Source: Sinomonas humi
GTDB taxonomy: Bacteria; Actinomycetota; Actinomycetes; Actinomycetales; Micrococcaceae
Reading direction: 5' to 3'
NCBI RefSeq assembly: GCF_000802235.1
Contig: NZ_JTDL01000141.1
Coordinates: forward strand, 1-64,000
Length of the DNA: 64,000 nucleotides
The notes under the pieces are model-generated. The model did no database searches. It was not told the origin of the DNA and saw only the letters and a list, made by a program, of their open reading frames with translations. The position numbers and the translations under genes were made by a program. Below, in pieces: positions 34,271-41,823 of this stretch (the first letter of the stretch is position 1; the number at the start of each line of letters is the position of its first letter).

Positions 34271-37092
34271 CCGTGCACCGCCAGATAGCTCTCGGACAAT
34301 CGGGAATCGGCGCGTAGCTCGTCGGCAGTGCCGGAGATCGCGACGCGGCCGCGCTGGATGACGTAACCGCGATCAGCGAGCTCCAGAGCGGCGTGGGCAT
34401 TCTGCTCGACGAGCAGCACTGACACCCCGCCAGCGACGATCTCGCGCAGCTTTTCGAACACCTGCTCGCTGACCAGCGGGGCGAGCCCCAGTGAGGGCTC
34501 GTCGAGCATCAGCAGCTTCGGCATGCCGATAAGTGCGCGGGCGATGGCGAGCATTTGCTGCTGGCCCCCAGAGAGCGATCCGGCGCGCTGCGCGAACCGC
34601 TCCTTCAGGATCGGAAACATCTCCAGTACCCGCTCCCACTCGTCGTCCCCCTGACCGGTTCCTTCTCCGCGCGCGAAGTAGCCCATGCGCAGGTTCTCCC
34701 GCACCGACAGGTCGGGGAAGATCCCCCGGCCCTCGGGCACGTGGCCGAGACCGGTGTGCGCGATGCGCTCCACACGTGACAGCTTGCCGGAACCGATCTG
34801 CTGCCCCTGCCAGAGGATTCGACCGCCTACTACCGGGACCAGCCCGGAGACTGCCCGCAGCACAGTCGACTTCCCGGCACCGTTTGCTCCGAGAAGCGTG
34901 ACGACTTCACCGGCGCCGACCTCGAGCGAGAAGTCGCTGAGCACCAGGCCAGCCTCGTAGCCCGCGCTGATGCCCTCTAGTGCCAGCAGCGCGCGGGGCG
35001 CGTCCTCATCTGGAAGGTCCGCAGGCGTCGTTCCCTGAGCCGGCTTGACGACGTCTGCGGTGACGGCGGTACGCTCCATCCGGCCCGAGCCTGCCTCAGT
35101 TTCCTCTAGAACGGAGGTCCCATCGGTATGGAGCGAGCCGGCGAGCACTGGGGCCTCCGGGACAACCGTCTCGCCGCGTGGCGTGACCAGACCGATGAGC
35201 CAGGCCCAGAGCCGGAACAGCAGCGGTGCAAGGCCCCCTGGTGCGAAGATCAGCACCAGCACGAGCGCAAGACCCATCACGAACTCGCCCGGGACGATGC
35301 CGCCGCCGGCTGAGGCGCTCGGCACGATCACGATAAACGCCGCGCCGAGCAGGCTGCCGAAGACGGAACCGGATCCGCCGAGCACGACGGCCAGAAGCGC
35401 GTAGATTGCGACGAAGACGCCGTAGTTCTCTGGGCTGATCTGGCCGATCAGCACGCCAGACACGCCGCCACCAAAGCCGACCAGCGCGGATCCGAATGCG
35501 AATGAACTCAGGCGCACCCGCGCCACACGGTAGCCGAGCGCCTGCGCGCCGGCAGGGCTGTCCCGCACCGCGCGCCAAGTGCGGCCGAGCTTGGTTGTGG
35601 CGGCGATCATCACTACGACCGCCGACACTGCGGCACCGCCGAGGGCTAGGTAGAACTGTGGGATCGCGTCCACTACTCCGAAGCCCGGCGGGTTGAGGCG
35701 GGAGCCGTCGGCGCCGCCGGTGATTGCGGGGATCAGCGCGATCAGCTCCGGCACCGCGAAGGCGAACATGAGCGTGTAGAGCAGCAGGTAGATGCCGGAA
35801 AGTCGTGTCGCGGGAAGCCCGAGCAGGAACCCGACGACCGCGCCGACCACGGCGGCAGTGATCAGGGCGAGGAACAGGTCGACGCCGTTGTTTACGAGGT
35901 AGGCCGTTGTGTAGGCGCCGATCGCCAGGAAGGCCCCGTTCGCCAGCGACGCTTGGCCGCTGAAGCCAGCGATCACGTTCAGGCCGAGCACCGCGATGAA
36001 AGTGGCGAGGATGGTTGCGGCCGTGTTCATGCTCAGCTCGTCGAGCACGAACGGCACGGCTATCAGCATGATTGCGAGAAGGACCCATCCGAGGTACTTC
36101 ACGGCGGGTAGGCGGGCCACGAGCGATCCCGGTCCAGTCAGTGCGGCGGACGCCGCTGCGGCCCGGTTGCGTGATGCGGCTGCCCCCGCACTTCGGCCTG
36201 CTCGCGACGGGCGGGACAATCTCGGCTCACTGATCTCCTGTTCGGATCGACCGAACAATCCGTGCGGGCGGAGCACGAGCATCAGGGTGACGCCGATGAA
36301 CGTGTAGGTCGACAGCAGTGAGCCGTCGACGTACACGGACATCAGGTTGAACGCGATGCCGAACAGCACTGCGCCGATGATGACTCCGACGATGCTCGTC
36401 AGACCGCCGAGCACAACCGCTGCGAATGCCGTCAGCAGGAAGGTGGTGAAGCTCGACGGCGAGAGGTAGGTTAACGGGATCACGAGCAGCGCCGCCAGAC
36501 ACCCGTAAGCGCCGCCGAGCATCCACGAGGACATCCGTACCCGCCGCACGTTCACACCGAGCAGCGCCGACGTCTGCGCGCCCGCACTGATGGCGCGCAT
36601 CCTGAGACCGAAGGAGGTCCGGTCGACGACGAGTACCAGCAGCCCAGTGGCTGCGATCGCGACCAGCACGATGAAAATGCTGTTCCACGCGACTGTGAGG
36701 CCGCCGATGTGGAGAACCTCGGCCGGGTCAATGAACTGGGGCAGCACGGCCGTGTTGGTCGTCCACCGCCAGTCGATGACGCCCTCCAGCAGCAGCAGAG
36801 CGCCCAGCGTGGCCAGACCGATCGACAAGTGAGACTGCCTGCTCATCGGCCGAGCTATGAACAGCTCGAGCAATCCGCCGAGAACCGCGCCCATCACCAC
36901 GCAGATCGGCAGTGCCAGCCAGTAGGGGATGCCGGCGCCGAGAAGATCCTTGGCCAGATAAGCGACGAGCGCTCCCATTCCGCCCAAGGCGAAGTTCATC
37001 ACCTTCGATGCCCGGTAGACCACGACCAGGCCGAGTCCGGCCAGACCGTAGAGCAGCCCTGTCACCAGGCCGCTGATCAGAACACTCAACAT
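34267..37092 (-). CDS. Fused LivH-LivM-LivF branched-chain-type ABC importer protein
   Basis: One uninterrupted 941-codon frame carries three proteins that are normally separate. Residues about 1-290 are the LivH permease (LVTGLLYGLAGLGLVVVYRA; ends LVLRPHGLFGRSE), a 40-residue Ala/Arg-rich linker follows, residues about 330-655 are the LivM permease (LNVIAGFSGQASLANGAFLA; RAVRDSPAGAQALGYRVAR; LGGSGSVFGSLLGA), then a 45-residue acidic linker, and residues about 700-941 are the LivF ATPase (VVTLLGANGAGKSTVLRAVS; LSGGQQQMLAIARAL; LLMLDEPSLGLAPLVSEQVF). All catalytic motifs are intact, and no frameshift is needed. LivK lies 45 bases upstream and livG overlaps the end. Substrate could be an amino acid or a carboxylic or aromatic acid. 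Confidence 0.9.
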   Translation of the reverse strand: MLSVLISGLVTGLLYGLAGLGLVVVYRASKVMNFALGGMGALVAYLAKDLLGAGIPYWLALPICVVMGAVLGGLLELFIARPMSRQSHLSIGLATLGALLLLEGVIDWRWTTNTAVLPQFIDPAEVLHIGGLTVAWNSIFIVLVAIAATGLLVLVVDRTSFGLRMRAISAGAQTSALLGVNVRRVRMSSWMLGGAYGCLAALLVIPLTYLSPSSFTTFLLTAFAAVVLGGLTSIVGVIIGAVLFGIAFNLMSVYVDGSLLSTYTFIGVTLMLVLRPHGLFGRSEQEISEPRLSRPSRAGRSAGAAASRNRAAAASAALTGPGSLVARLPAVKYLGWVLLAIMLIAVPFVLDELSMNTAATILATFIAVLGLNVIAGFSGQASLANGAFLAIGAYTTAYLVNNGVDLFLALITAAVVGAVVGFLLGLPATRLSGIYLLLYTLMFAFAVPELIALIPAITGGADGSRLNPPGFGVVDAIPQFYLALGGAAVSAVVVMIAATTKLGRTWRAVRDSPAGAQALGYRVARVRLSSFAFGSALVGFGGGVSGVLIGQISPENYGVFVAIYALLAVVLGGSGSVFGSLLGAAFIVIVPSASAGGGIVPGEFVMGLALVLVLIFAPGGLAPLLFRLWAWLIGLVTPRGETVVPEAPVLAGSLHTDGTSVLEETEAGSGRMERTAVTADVVKPAQGTTPADLPDEDAPRALLALEGISAGYEAGLVLSDFSLEVGAGEVVTLLGANGAGKSTVLRAVSGLVPVVGGRILWQGQQIGSGKLSRVERIAHTGLGHVPEGRGIFPDLSVRENLRMGYFARGEGTGQGDDEWERVLEMFPILKERFAQRAGSLSGGQQQMLAIARALIGMPKLLMLDEPSLGLAPLVSEQVFEKLREIVAGGVSVLLVEQNAHAALELADRGYVIQRGRVAISGTADELRADSRLSESYLAVHG

Positions 37093-37137
37093 GGCAAACT
37101 CATCCGATCGTCGTGTCGCTCGCCCGGTCGCACGGGG

Positions 37138-38343
37138 TCAGTTGGTGGGCAGCTGCTGGTAGTCCTGCACCTTGACGAGCTGGCCGCCCTTGACCTGCCA
37201 GTACGAGTTCTCCCGCACTGAGGCGTGTGAGGCGGAGTCGAATGACTGCCCGGGGGTGATCCCCAGCTCCATGTTCTTGACGTTCGAGAGCGCAGCGTTG
37301 AACTTGTCCACGTCGAGCTTGGCTCCGCCCTGGGTGGCCTGCTTTACGCCGTAGACGATCGCCGCGGCCGACGCGTAGCCGGTGTCGGCGGCGTTGTCGC
37401 CCACGAGCGCCTTGCATTTCGGCATCGCAGTTAGCGCATCGACGTACTGCTTCACCGCCGGGTCGCTAGTCTCCGAGGCTGGGATCCCCCAGCGAGAGGT
37501 GTAAGTACCCTCGGCCAGCGCGCCTGCGAGCTTCACGTAGCTCGGGCCATAGGCGATCGCCCAGGTGACCCACGCCGGCTTGTAGCCGATGGCCGCCGCG
37601 GCCTTCTGCAGAGCCGATAGCTGGGTATCGACGAGCATGGTGTAGACGGCTGGCGCCCCCGTGTCCTTCAACTTCTGGGCCAGCGGGGCGAAATCGGTCA
37701 CGGTCGTCGGCACGCCCTCGATCATTGGCACCGTGCCGCCGGACGCCTTGAACTTGTCCGCGAACGTGTTGGCGCCCTTCTCGACTGCAGGAGCCAAGTA
37801 GGCCACGGCCGCGCTCTTCAGCTTCAGGGTGTTCGTGATAAATTGCGCCGCCGATGCGCCTTCGTCGGCATAGATCGGGTTGTATCCGTAGATGCCCTCT
37901 TGGCCCGGCGTGACGATTGCACCATCGGGGCCGCCGAACACCGGCACCTTCTTCGGCTGCAGCACGGGTGTGGATGCGGTGAACATCGCCGTGCCCTGGA
38001 CGATCACCGCGAACGAACCGTCCGCGGAGAAGCCCTGAGCGATCTGCGCCGCCTGGGCGGCGTCGTACTTGTTGTCTTGCGCGCTGGTCTTGAATGTGTA
38101 ACCGTTCACTCCGCCCTGCGCGTTGATCGTATTGAAATAGGCGTCCGCGCCGCACGCCGTCGCCGTGCCGGCGGTCGCCGTCGGGCCGGAGAGCGGCACC
38201 GAAAGACCGATCTTGACCGTCGTTCCGGTCTGGGTGTTCTTGTTGCCACCGCCGGCGGCCGCCGATCCGCTGCACGCAGCGAGCGATGCCGCGGTCAGCA
38301 GAGTGAGGGATGTCAGTGCGAGCTTTGCTGGTATCTGCTTCAT
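37138..38343 (-). CDS. Extracellular substrate-binding lipoprotein of the Liv-type ABC importer
   Basis: A 401-residue type I periplasmic-binding-fold protein (Peripla_BP_6). It begins with a lipoprotein signal peptide: basic start MKQIPAK, hydrophobic core, and the lipobox AASLAACSG with the lipidated Cys near residue 24, followed by a Gly/Ser/Ala linker. TVKIGLSVPLSGPTATAGTA starts the mature fold; KVPVFGGPDGAIVTPGQEGI and QDNKYDAAQAAQIAQGF are ligand-lobe segments. It is anchored outside the membrane and passes its ligand to the LivHMF-LivG complex. GAGAACTGCA precedes the ATG, and a 14-base palindrome lies 60 bases upstream. The ligand cannot be predicted; relatives bind branched amino acids, short acids or aromatic acids. 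Confidence 0.9.
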   Translation of the reverse strand: MKQIPAKLALTSLTLLTAASLAACSGSAAAGGGNKNTQTGTTVKIGLSVPLSGPTATAGTATACGADAYFNTINAQGGVNGYTFKTSAQDNKYDAAQAAQIAQGFSADGSFAVIVQGTAMFTASTPVLQPKKVPVFGGPDGAIVTPGQEGIYGYNPIYADEGASAAQFITNTLKLKSAAVAYLAPAVEKGANTFADKFKASGGTVPMIEGVPTTVTDFAPLAQKLKDTGAPAVYTMLVDTQLSALQKAAAAIGYKPAWVTWAIAYGPSYVKLAGALAEGTYTSRWGIPASETSDPAVKQYVDALTAMPKCKALVGDNAADTGYASAAAIVYGVKQATQGGAKLDVDKFNAALSNVKNMELGITPGQSFDSASHASVRENSYWQVKGGQLVKVQDYQQLPTN

Positions 38344-38402
38344 TGCAGTTCTCCCTGTTCGCGCCTCGAGGGGCGTGTCGGAAACGTGCCTTTGATACTA
38401 TC

Positions 38403-38416
38403 GAAAATATATTTTC
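38403..38416 (-). promoter_or_regulatory. Perfect AT-rich palindrome (site G) before the Liv transporter
   Basis: GAAAATATATTTTC is a perfect 14-base palindrome 60 bases upstream of the binding-protein ATG. It is the most symmetrical of the A/T elements in this window and gives the clearest candidate consensus, so it is more likely an operator than merely a -10 box. Confidence 0.6.
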
Positions 38417-38469
38417 TAGGCAATGCCTTCGACCTGTACCTGACGGCGCGGTCATCGCCGACGCTTGCG

Positions 38470-38923
38470 TCAGGCGAAATCGGTGACTAGCTCTGCGATC
38501 TCTAGCTGGTGCAGGATGAGCTCGAGCTTTCGTGCGGCTTCGGAGTGCCCGTCGTCAAGCAGAGAGGTGATGGCTTGGGGCAGGGCGTCGATCGTGCGGG
38601 GCTTGCGACGCTTCACCGGGGCTCCCCCCTGCAATCCGGCCAGAGGGGAGGGAGCCGAGTCCCGCGCGCGTGAGATCGTGGAGCAGTTGGTGGTAGCCGG
38701 CAATCGCCAGTGGCGGGGCCTGTTGGAGATCGGGGATCGTGGCGTGGGGCCGGTCTACGCGGTAGAGGGCAAGAATCGTCCTGTCTTCCCGTTCGTCGTC
38801 GAGGGCCTGACGCGCACCCATCGGGCCGTCCGCGGCCAGGGCCCCAGCATGGTGGGCGAGCCGTTCGCGCGGCGTATTGTTCCCTGCCCAGCACCACGCT
38901 CGGACAACGTCTTCAGTCTCCAT
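38470..38923 (-). pseudogene. Unrecognised, apparently frameshifted coding region
   Basis: The minus strand shows coding-like sequence in two frames. From an ATG at 38921-38923 one frame reads METEDVVRAWCWAGNNTPRE and continues through QALDDEREDRTILALYRVD; after about 38660 the coding character moves to another frame that reads VKRRKPRTIDALPQAITSLL and LELILHQLEIAELVTDFA before TGA at 38470. I do not recognise the family. An AT-rich element at 38978-38995 lies upstream at the same distance as for livK, which suggests a once expressed gene. A one-base sequencing error would make it intact. Confidence 0.35.
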
Positions 38924-38977
38924 CGCGCCTCGCCCCTTCTGGGTCTTTCTGATATGAGGATCCGCAGGCTGCCGAAT

Positions 38978-38995
38978 ACATAATATAAAATACCG
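38978..38995 (-). promoter_or_regulatory. AT-rich element (site H)
   Basis: ACATAATATAAAATACCG sits 55 bases upstream of the possible minus-strand gene ending at 38923. It shares the AAAATACC edge with other sites here. Candidate promoter or operator. Confidence 0.4.
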
Positions 38996-39251
38996 AGCTC
39001 AACGTCAAGCTTGTCTTGTGGCGGCCCATGGGGAGATCTCATGCCTGGCCGAGTGTCTTCGCCCGGCGCCCGACCGCGAGAGCCTGCAAGAGCAAGTCGG
39101 TGGAGAGGGAGTTGGGCCGAGCCTGTCCGCGGCCCGAGAAGTGCTGACGTATCGGGTCGCGTTTCGGGCATGGGGAGGGGGCGCCAGACATGACATCGCT
39201 CGCTCGCTTGCCGTCCCGGGTTCGCCCCAAATTTCGGGGGCCGGGAGCAAA

Positions 39252-39334
39252 TGTATACAATTGCCACCCAAATTCTTAAGATACCCCGGTCTTTCCTAAG
39301 CCATCAGGTTGCAACTAGTAGATCCGTGTATACA
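39252..39334. promoter_or_regulatory. Pair of TGTATACA operator-like palindromes
   Basis: Two identical eight-base palindromes in ATGTATACAA and GTGTATACATG contexts. GntR/FCD regulators typically bind short GT-x-x-AC palindromes of this type, so the regulator at 1923 or an unlinked one could act here on the MHS transporter gene 250 bases downstream. Inferred. Confidence 0.4.
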
Positions 39335-39365
39335 TGTGAACGATCTGGCTGATAGGGTCTCGATC

Positions 39366-39406
39366 GGCGCGCCCGGAACAGCTGGTGCCTAGTCTCCGGG
39401 CGCGCC
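39366..39406 (+). terminator. GC-rich hairpin, possible terminator or attenuator
   Basis: GGCGCGCCCGGA and TCCGGGCGCGCC form a perfect 12-base-pair stem with a 17-base loop. No T-run follows. It lies between the TGTATACA pair and the transporter promoter and may stop read-through transcription. Confidence 0.5.
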
Positions 39407-39500
39407 GTTGCGGCCGTCGTTGTCGCTGACGCGGCGGGTAGGCGTCTCCCGGGGAGGGGCGCTGAGGAACCAGTTCGGTCGTGAGGCTTGTCACAAACAA

Positions 39501-39526
39501 AGATATAAAGGATCATATATTTGATA
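39501..39526 (+). promoter_or_regulatory. AT-rich promoter/operator-like element (site I) before MHS transporter
   Basis: AGATATAAAGGATCATATAT continues into TTGATACC, 60 bases upstream of the transporter ATG. It shares TTGATACC/GTGATACC edges with site K2 before the second aldehyde dehydrogenase and TCACGATACC of site A. Confidence 0.5.
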
Positions 39527-39584
39527 CCGAGCCGATGGTGATTCGGTCAAGGATGTCCGGAACGGCTCTCTGAAAGGTACTTCC

Positions 39585-40904
39585 ATGAGTCTCGAGACCA
39601 GTGCAAATCTGCAGGTGAGGGCGCGCCGCGGCCAGCAGGGCCGACTCCTATTCGCCGGCGTCGCCTCGCAGTCGATTGAGTATTACGACTTTTTTGTCTA
39701 TGGCACGGCTGCCTCACTCGTGCTCAACACCCAGTTTTTCCCCTCGGCGGACCCAGTGGTCGGCGTCCTCGCTGCCTTCGCCACGTTCGCGGTAGGCTTC
39801 GCGGGACGGCCGATCGGCGCCGCCGTGTTCGGCCACATCGGGGACAGGTTCGGACGGAAGCCGGCGCTGCTTTTGGCGATCCTCATCATGGCCAGCTCGA
39901 CGATGCTCATCGGCTTCCTGCCGGGCTACGGGACGATCGGCGTGGCGGCCCCGATCATCCTCGCGCTCCTGCGGATTCTCCAGGGGATTTCGCTAGGCGG
40001 TCAGTGGGCCGGCTCGACGCTCCTGTCGATCGAGCATGCTCCGGCCAATCGCCGCGGGCTGTTCGGCTCGCTGCCGCAGGTCGGCGTCTCCGTCGGCATG
40101 GTCGCGGGAACGCTCGTATTTCTCTTCATGGGTCAGGTCACGACCAACGAGCAGTTCCTCGCGTGGGGATGGCGGATCCCGTTCCTCCTCACAGTCGTGA
40201 TGTTCCCGGTTGCCTACATCGTGCACAGACACATCGAGGACACGCCCCAGTTCCAGGAGGTCGAGGCCAAGTTGAACGAGCGCATGCGTGCCCCGCGCTC
40301 CTCCGTCCTCCAAGTGCTGCGCCAGCCTCAGCAGGTGCTCCTCATCGCGTTCGCATACTTGCCCCCTACGATCATGTTCTACGTCGTCTCGACGGGTCTG
40401 CTGCAGTACGCGGTGAGCGATCTGCACCTAGCAAAGGACCTCATGCTTTTCGTCGTCATGATCTCCATGGCGGCCTTCGCAGCGGGCACCATCTTCTTCG
40501 CCTGGCTCTCCGATAAGGTCGGACGGCGCTGGCTGTATGCCGCCGGAGCCGCCGTGACGGGAGTCTGGGGCTTTGTAATGTTTCCGCTGGCGGAGACCCG
40601 CAGCTTCGCCCTGCTGACCTTGGCGGCCTGCGTGGGCATGATCGCAGTGGGCATGATGTTCGGCCCGGGCGCTGCCTTGTGGGCTGAAATGTTCCCCACC
40701 GGCGTGCGCTACTCGGGCATCTCACTGGGCACTCAGCTTGCCAACGTTATCGGCGGCGGCCTCGCCCCCTTCATCATGGTGGCGCTCCTTGCGGCGACCC
40801 ACACGACCGTTTCCGTCGGCGCCTATGTCGCACTCGGATCTGTGCTGAGCCTACTGGCGCTCGCCATGCTCCGTGCCCCGCGTGAAGTCGCCAAACACGC
40901 GTAG
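39585..40904 (+). CDS. MFS transporter, metabolite:H+ symporter (MHS) family
   Basis: A 439-residue, 12-helix transporter of the ProP/ShiA/KgtP type, which imports organic acids, betaines or dicarboxylates with protons. ASQSIEYYDFFVYGTAASLV is the MHS helix-1 motif, GHIGDRFGRKPALLLAILIM the loop 2-3 signature, RILQGISLGGQWAGSTLLSI helix 4-5, and WGWRIPFLLTVVMFPVAYIV the central loop mark. AGGTACTTCC lies before the ATG, a weak ribosome site. It stands alone between two noncoding stretches; nearby gene content suggests import of the substrate or a carboxylic intermediate of the catabolic island. Confidence 0.9.
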   Translation: MSLETSANLQVRARRGQQGRLLFAGVASQSIEYYDFFVYGTAASLVLNTQFFPSADPVVGVLAAFATFAVGFAGRPIGAAVFGHIGDRFGRKPALLLAILIMASSTMLIGFLPGYGTIGVAAPIILALLRILQGISLGGQWAGSTLLSIEHAPANRRGLFGSLPQVGVSVGMVAGTLVFLFMGQVTTNEQFLAWGWRIPFLLTVVMFPVAYIVHRHIEDTPQFQEVEAKLNERMRAPRSSVLQVLRQPQQVLLIAFAYLPPTIMFYVVSTGLLQYAVSDLHLAKDLMLFVVMISMAAFAAGTIFFAWLSDKVGRRWLYAAGAAVTGVWGFVMFPLAETRSFALLTLAACVGMIAVGMMFGPGAALWAEMFPTGVRYSGISLGTQLANVIGGGLAPFIMVALLAATHTTVSVGAYVALGSVLSLLALAMLRAPREVAKHA

Positions 40905-40949
40905 CCAGGCTTGCGACCGGCCGCGGGAAGCCTGGGCTCCCGTATGACT

Positions 40950-41005
40950 GATAGCAGATAGCAGATAGCAGATAGCAGATAGCAGATAGCAGATAGCAGA
41001 TAGCA
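40950..41005 (+). repeat. Eight perfect tandem copies of a 7-bp unit GATAGCA
   Basis: The heptamer GATAGCA is repeated eight times without error, starting 46 bases after the MHS transporter stop. A heptamer array of this purity is prone to slipped-strand length change. It is downstream of the transporter and downstream of the stress-protein remnant on the other strand, so no coding sequence is altered by its length. Confidence 0.95.
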
Positions 41006-41023
41006 GGGAGGGAACCGTGCACA

Positions 41024-41584
41024 TTAGTGCGGTTCCCGTCCCCTCTTCGGCCCTACGTCCCGGCAGCTCGGCTGGGCGTGGACGAGCACGAACTCGGTAA
41101 TGAGCCCGTCCGGGGGCGAGGCTCGCCTTGAGCTGGCTGGCCAGGGGGCTGTGCGGGACGTTACGGACCACAATGGCGCGTGCCCCGACGGCGGACGCGT
41201 GGCGCACGAGCGCTTCGGCAGCGGCCGCGCGGTCGACAACGCTGTGAAGGACGAGGCCGTGCACTGTGACACCATTTGCCGGCGCGAGCCGATCGAGGTG
41301 GTTCGCGACGGTGGCGCAGCTTCTTCTGCGGTTTCAGGGCTGATCGCGAGCTCTTCGATGACCTCGGTCTCCCGTATGTGGACGATTTCGAGCGGCGGGC
41401 CTTCCCTCGCAGCGAGCTCCGCGGCCTTGTCGACAACGGCGGCCGCAGCCGCGTTGGCCCGAACGGTGGCGATGACCGGCTGCTCCGAGCCCGCTGGGGC
41501 GAGGTAACTCGTAAACAGGAGAAACACATCGCTCGGCGAGGCATGCAGACCCGTCGCTAGGGCGGGCAGAATCGCGTCGACCAA
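41024..41584 (-). pseudogene. Universal stress protein-like gene with compensating frameshifts
   Basis: A universal stress protein (UspA) fold can be followed, but in two frames. The first frame gives SEQPVIATVRANAAAAAVVD, KAAELAAREGPPLEIVHIRE and ISPETAEEA; the middle continues in another frame as VHGLVLHSVVDRAAAAEALV and HASAVGARAIVVRNVPHSP; the end returns to the first frame as GLITEFVLVHAQPSC. Thus two indels of opposite sign, about 240 bases apart, interrupt it. The N-terminal 30 residues (ILPALATGLHASPSDVFLL) do not look like UspA and may be part of a fused or neighbouring protein. Non-functional, or functional with an altered middle only if these are sequence errors. Confidence 0.6.
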
Positions 41585-41745
41585 GCACCCCCGGGATGCT
41601 CATCGGCTGCTCCTATTCCCGCAGAGGCGACTCGGACTCATGCAGGCGGAGTCGGCCGTGGTGGACGTCGATGCAACAGCTTGCGCACGAGTCCCTCGAT
41701 CACTTGTGAGAGACGCTCTTCGATCCTCTCCTCCTTCCCCACAGA

Positions 41746-41764
41746 CTCATAAGTCACTTATGAG
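41746..41764. promoter_or_regulatory. 19-bp palindrome, possible operator
   Basis: CTCATAAGTCACTTATGAG has nine-base perfect arms around one central base, typical in size of MarR- or TetR-type operators. It lies in the 239-base gap between the stress-protein remnant and the 3' end of the aldehyde dehydrogenase. On the minus strand a 37-codon frame (VTYESVGKEERIEERLSQVI) begins inside it, which may be the start of a lost gene controlled by this site. Confidence 0.5.
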
Positions 41765-41823
41765 ACAAGGAAAGCTATGTTCCGACGTCGCCCGCCTTGG
41801 CGGGAGTTGACTTCCTTCCTGAG

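Larger units (their letters stand above)
38996..39584. other. Long intergenic region upstream of the MHS transporter
   Basis: About 590 bases with no supportable gene. It contains two exact TGTATACA palindromes (39252-39259 and 39327-39334; centres 75 bases apart), a 12-base perfect inverted repeat (39366-39377 and 39395-39406) able to form a hairpin, and the AT-rich element at 39501-39526. A plus-strand stretch at about 39018-39190 (LSAAREVLTYRVAFRAWGGG) is coding-like but not identifiable and has no clear end; it may be a gene fragment. Confidence 0.5.

Noticed and set aside
34267-37092. LivHMF fusion explained by a missed stop or frameshift
   Set aside because: The frame is continuous through both linkers, and no in-frame start with a good ribosome site is needed for LivM or LivF; still worth resequencing.
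39018-39299. A 93-codon frame upstream of the MHS transporter
   Set aside because: Part of it looks coding-like, but I cannot name a family, a ribosome site is missing, and its end runs into likely regulatory DNA; recorded only as possible debris.
40950-41005. Heptamer array as a CRISPR
   Set aside because: Units are seven bases, directly abutting, without spacers, and no cas genes are nearby.
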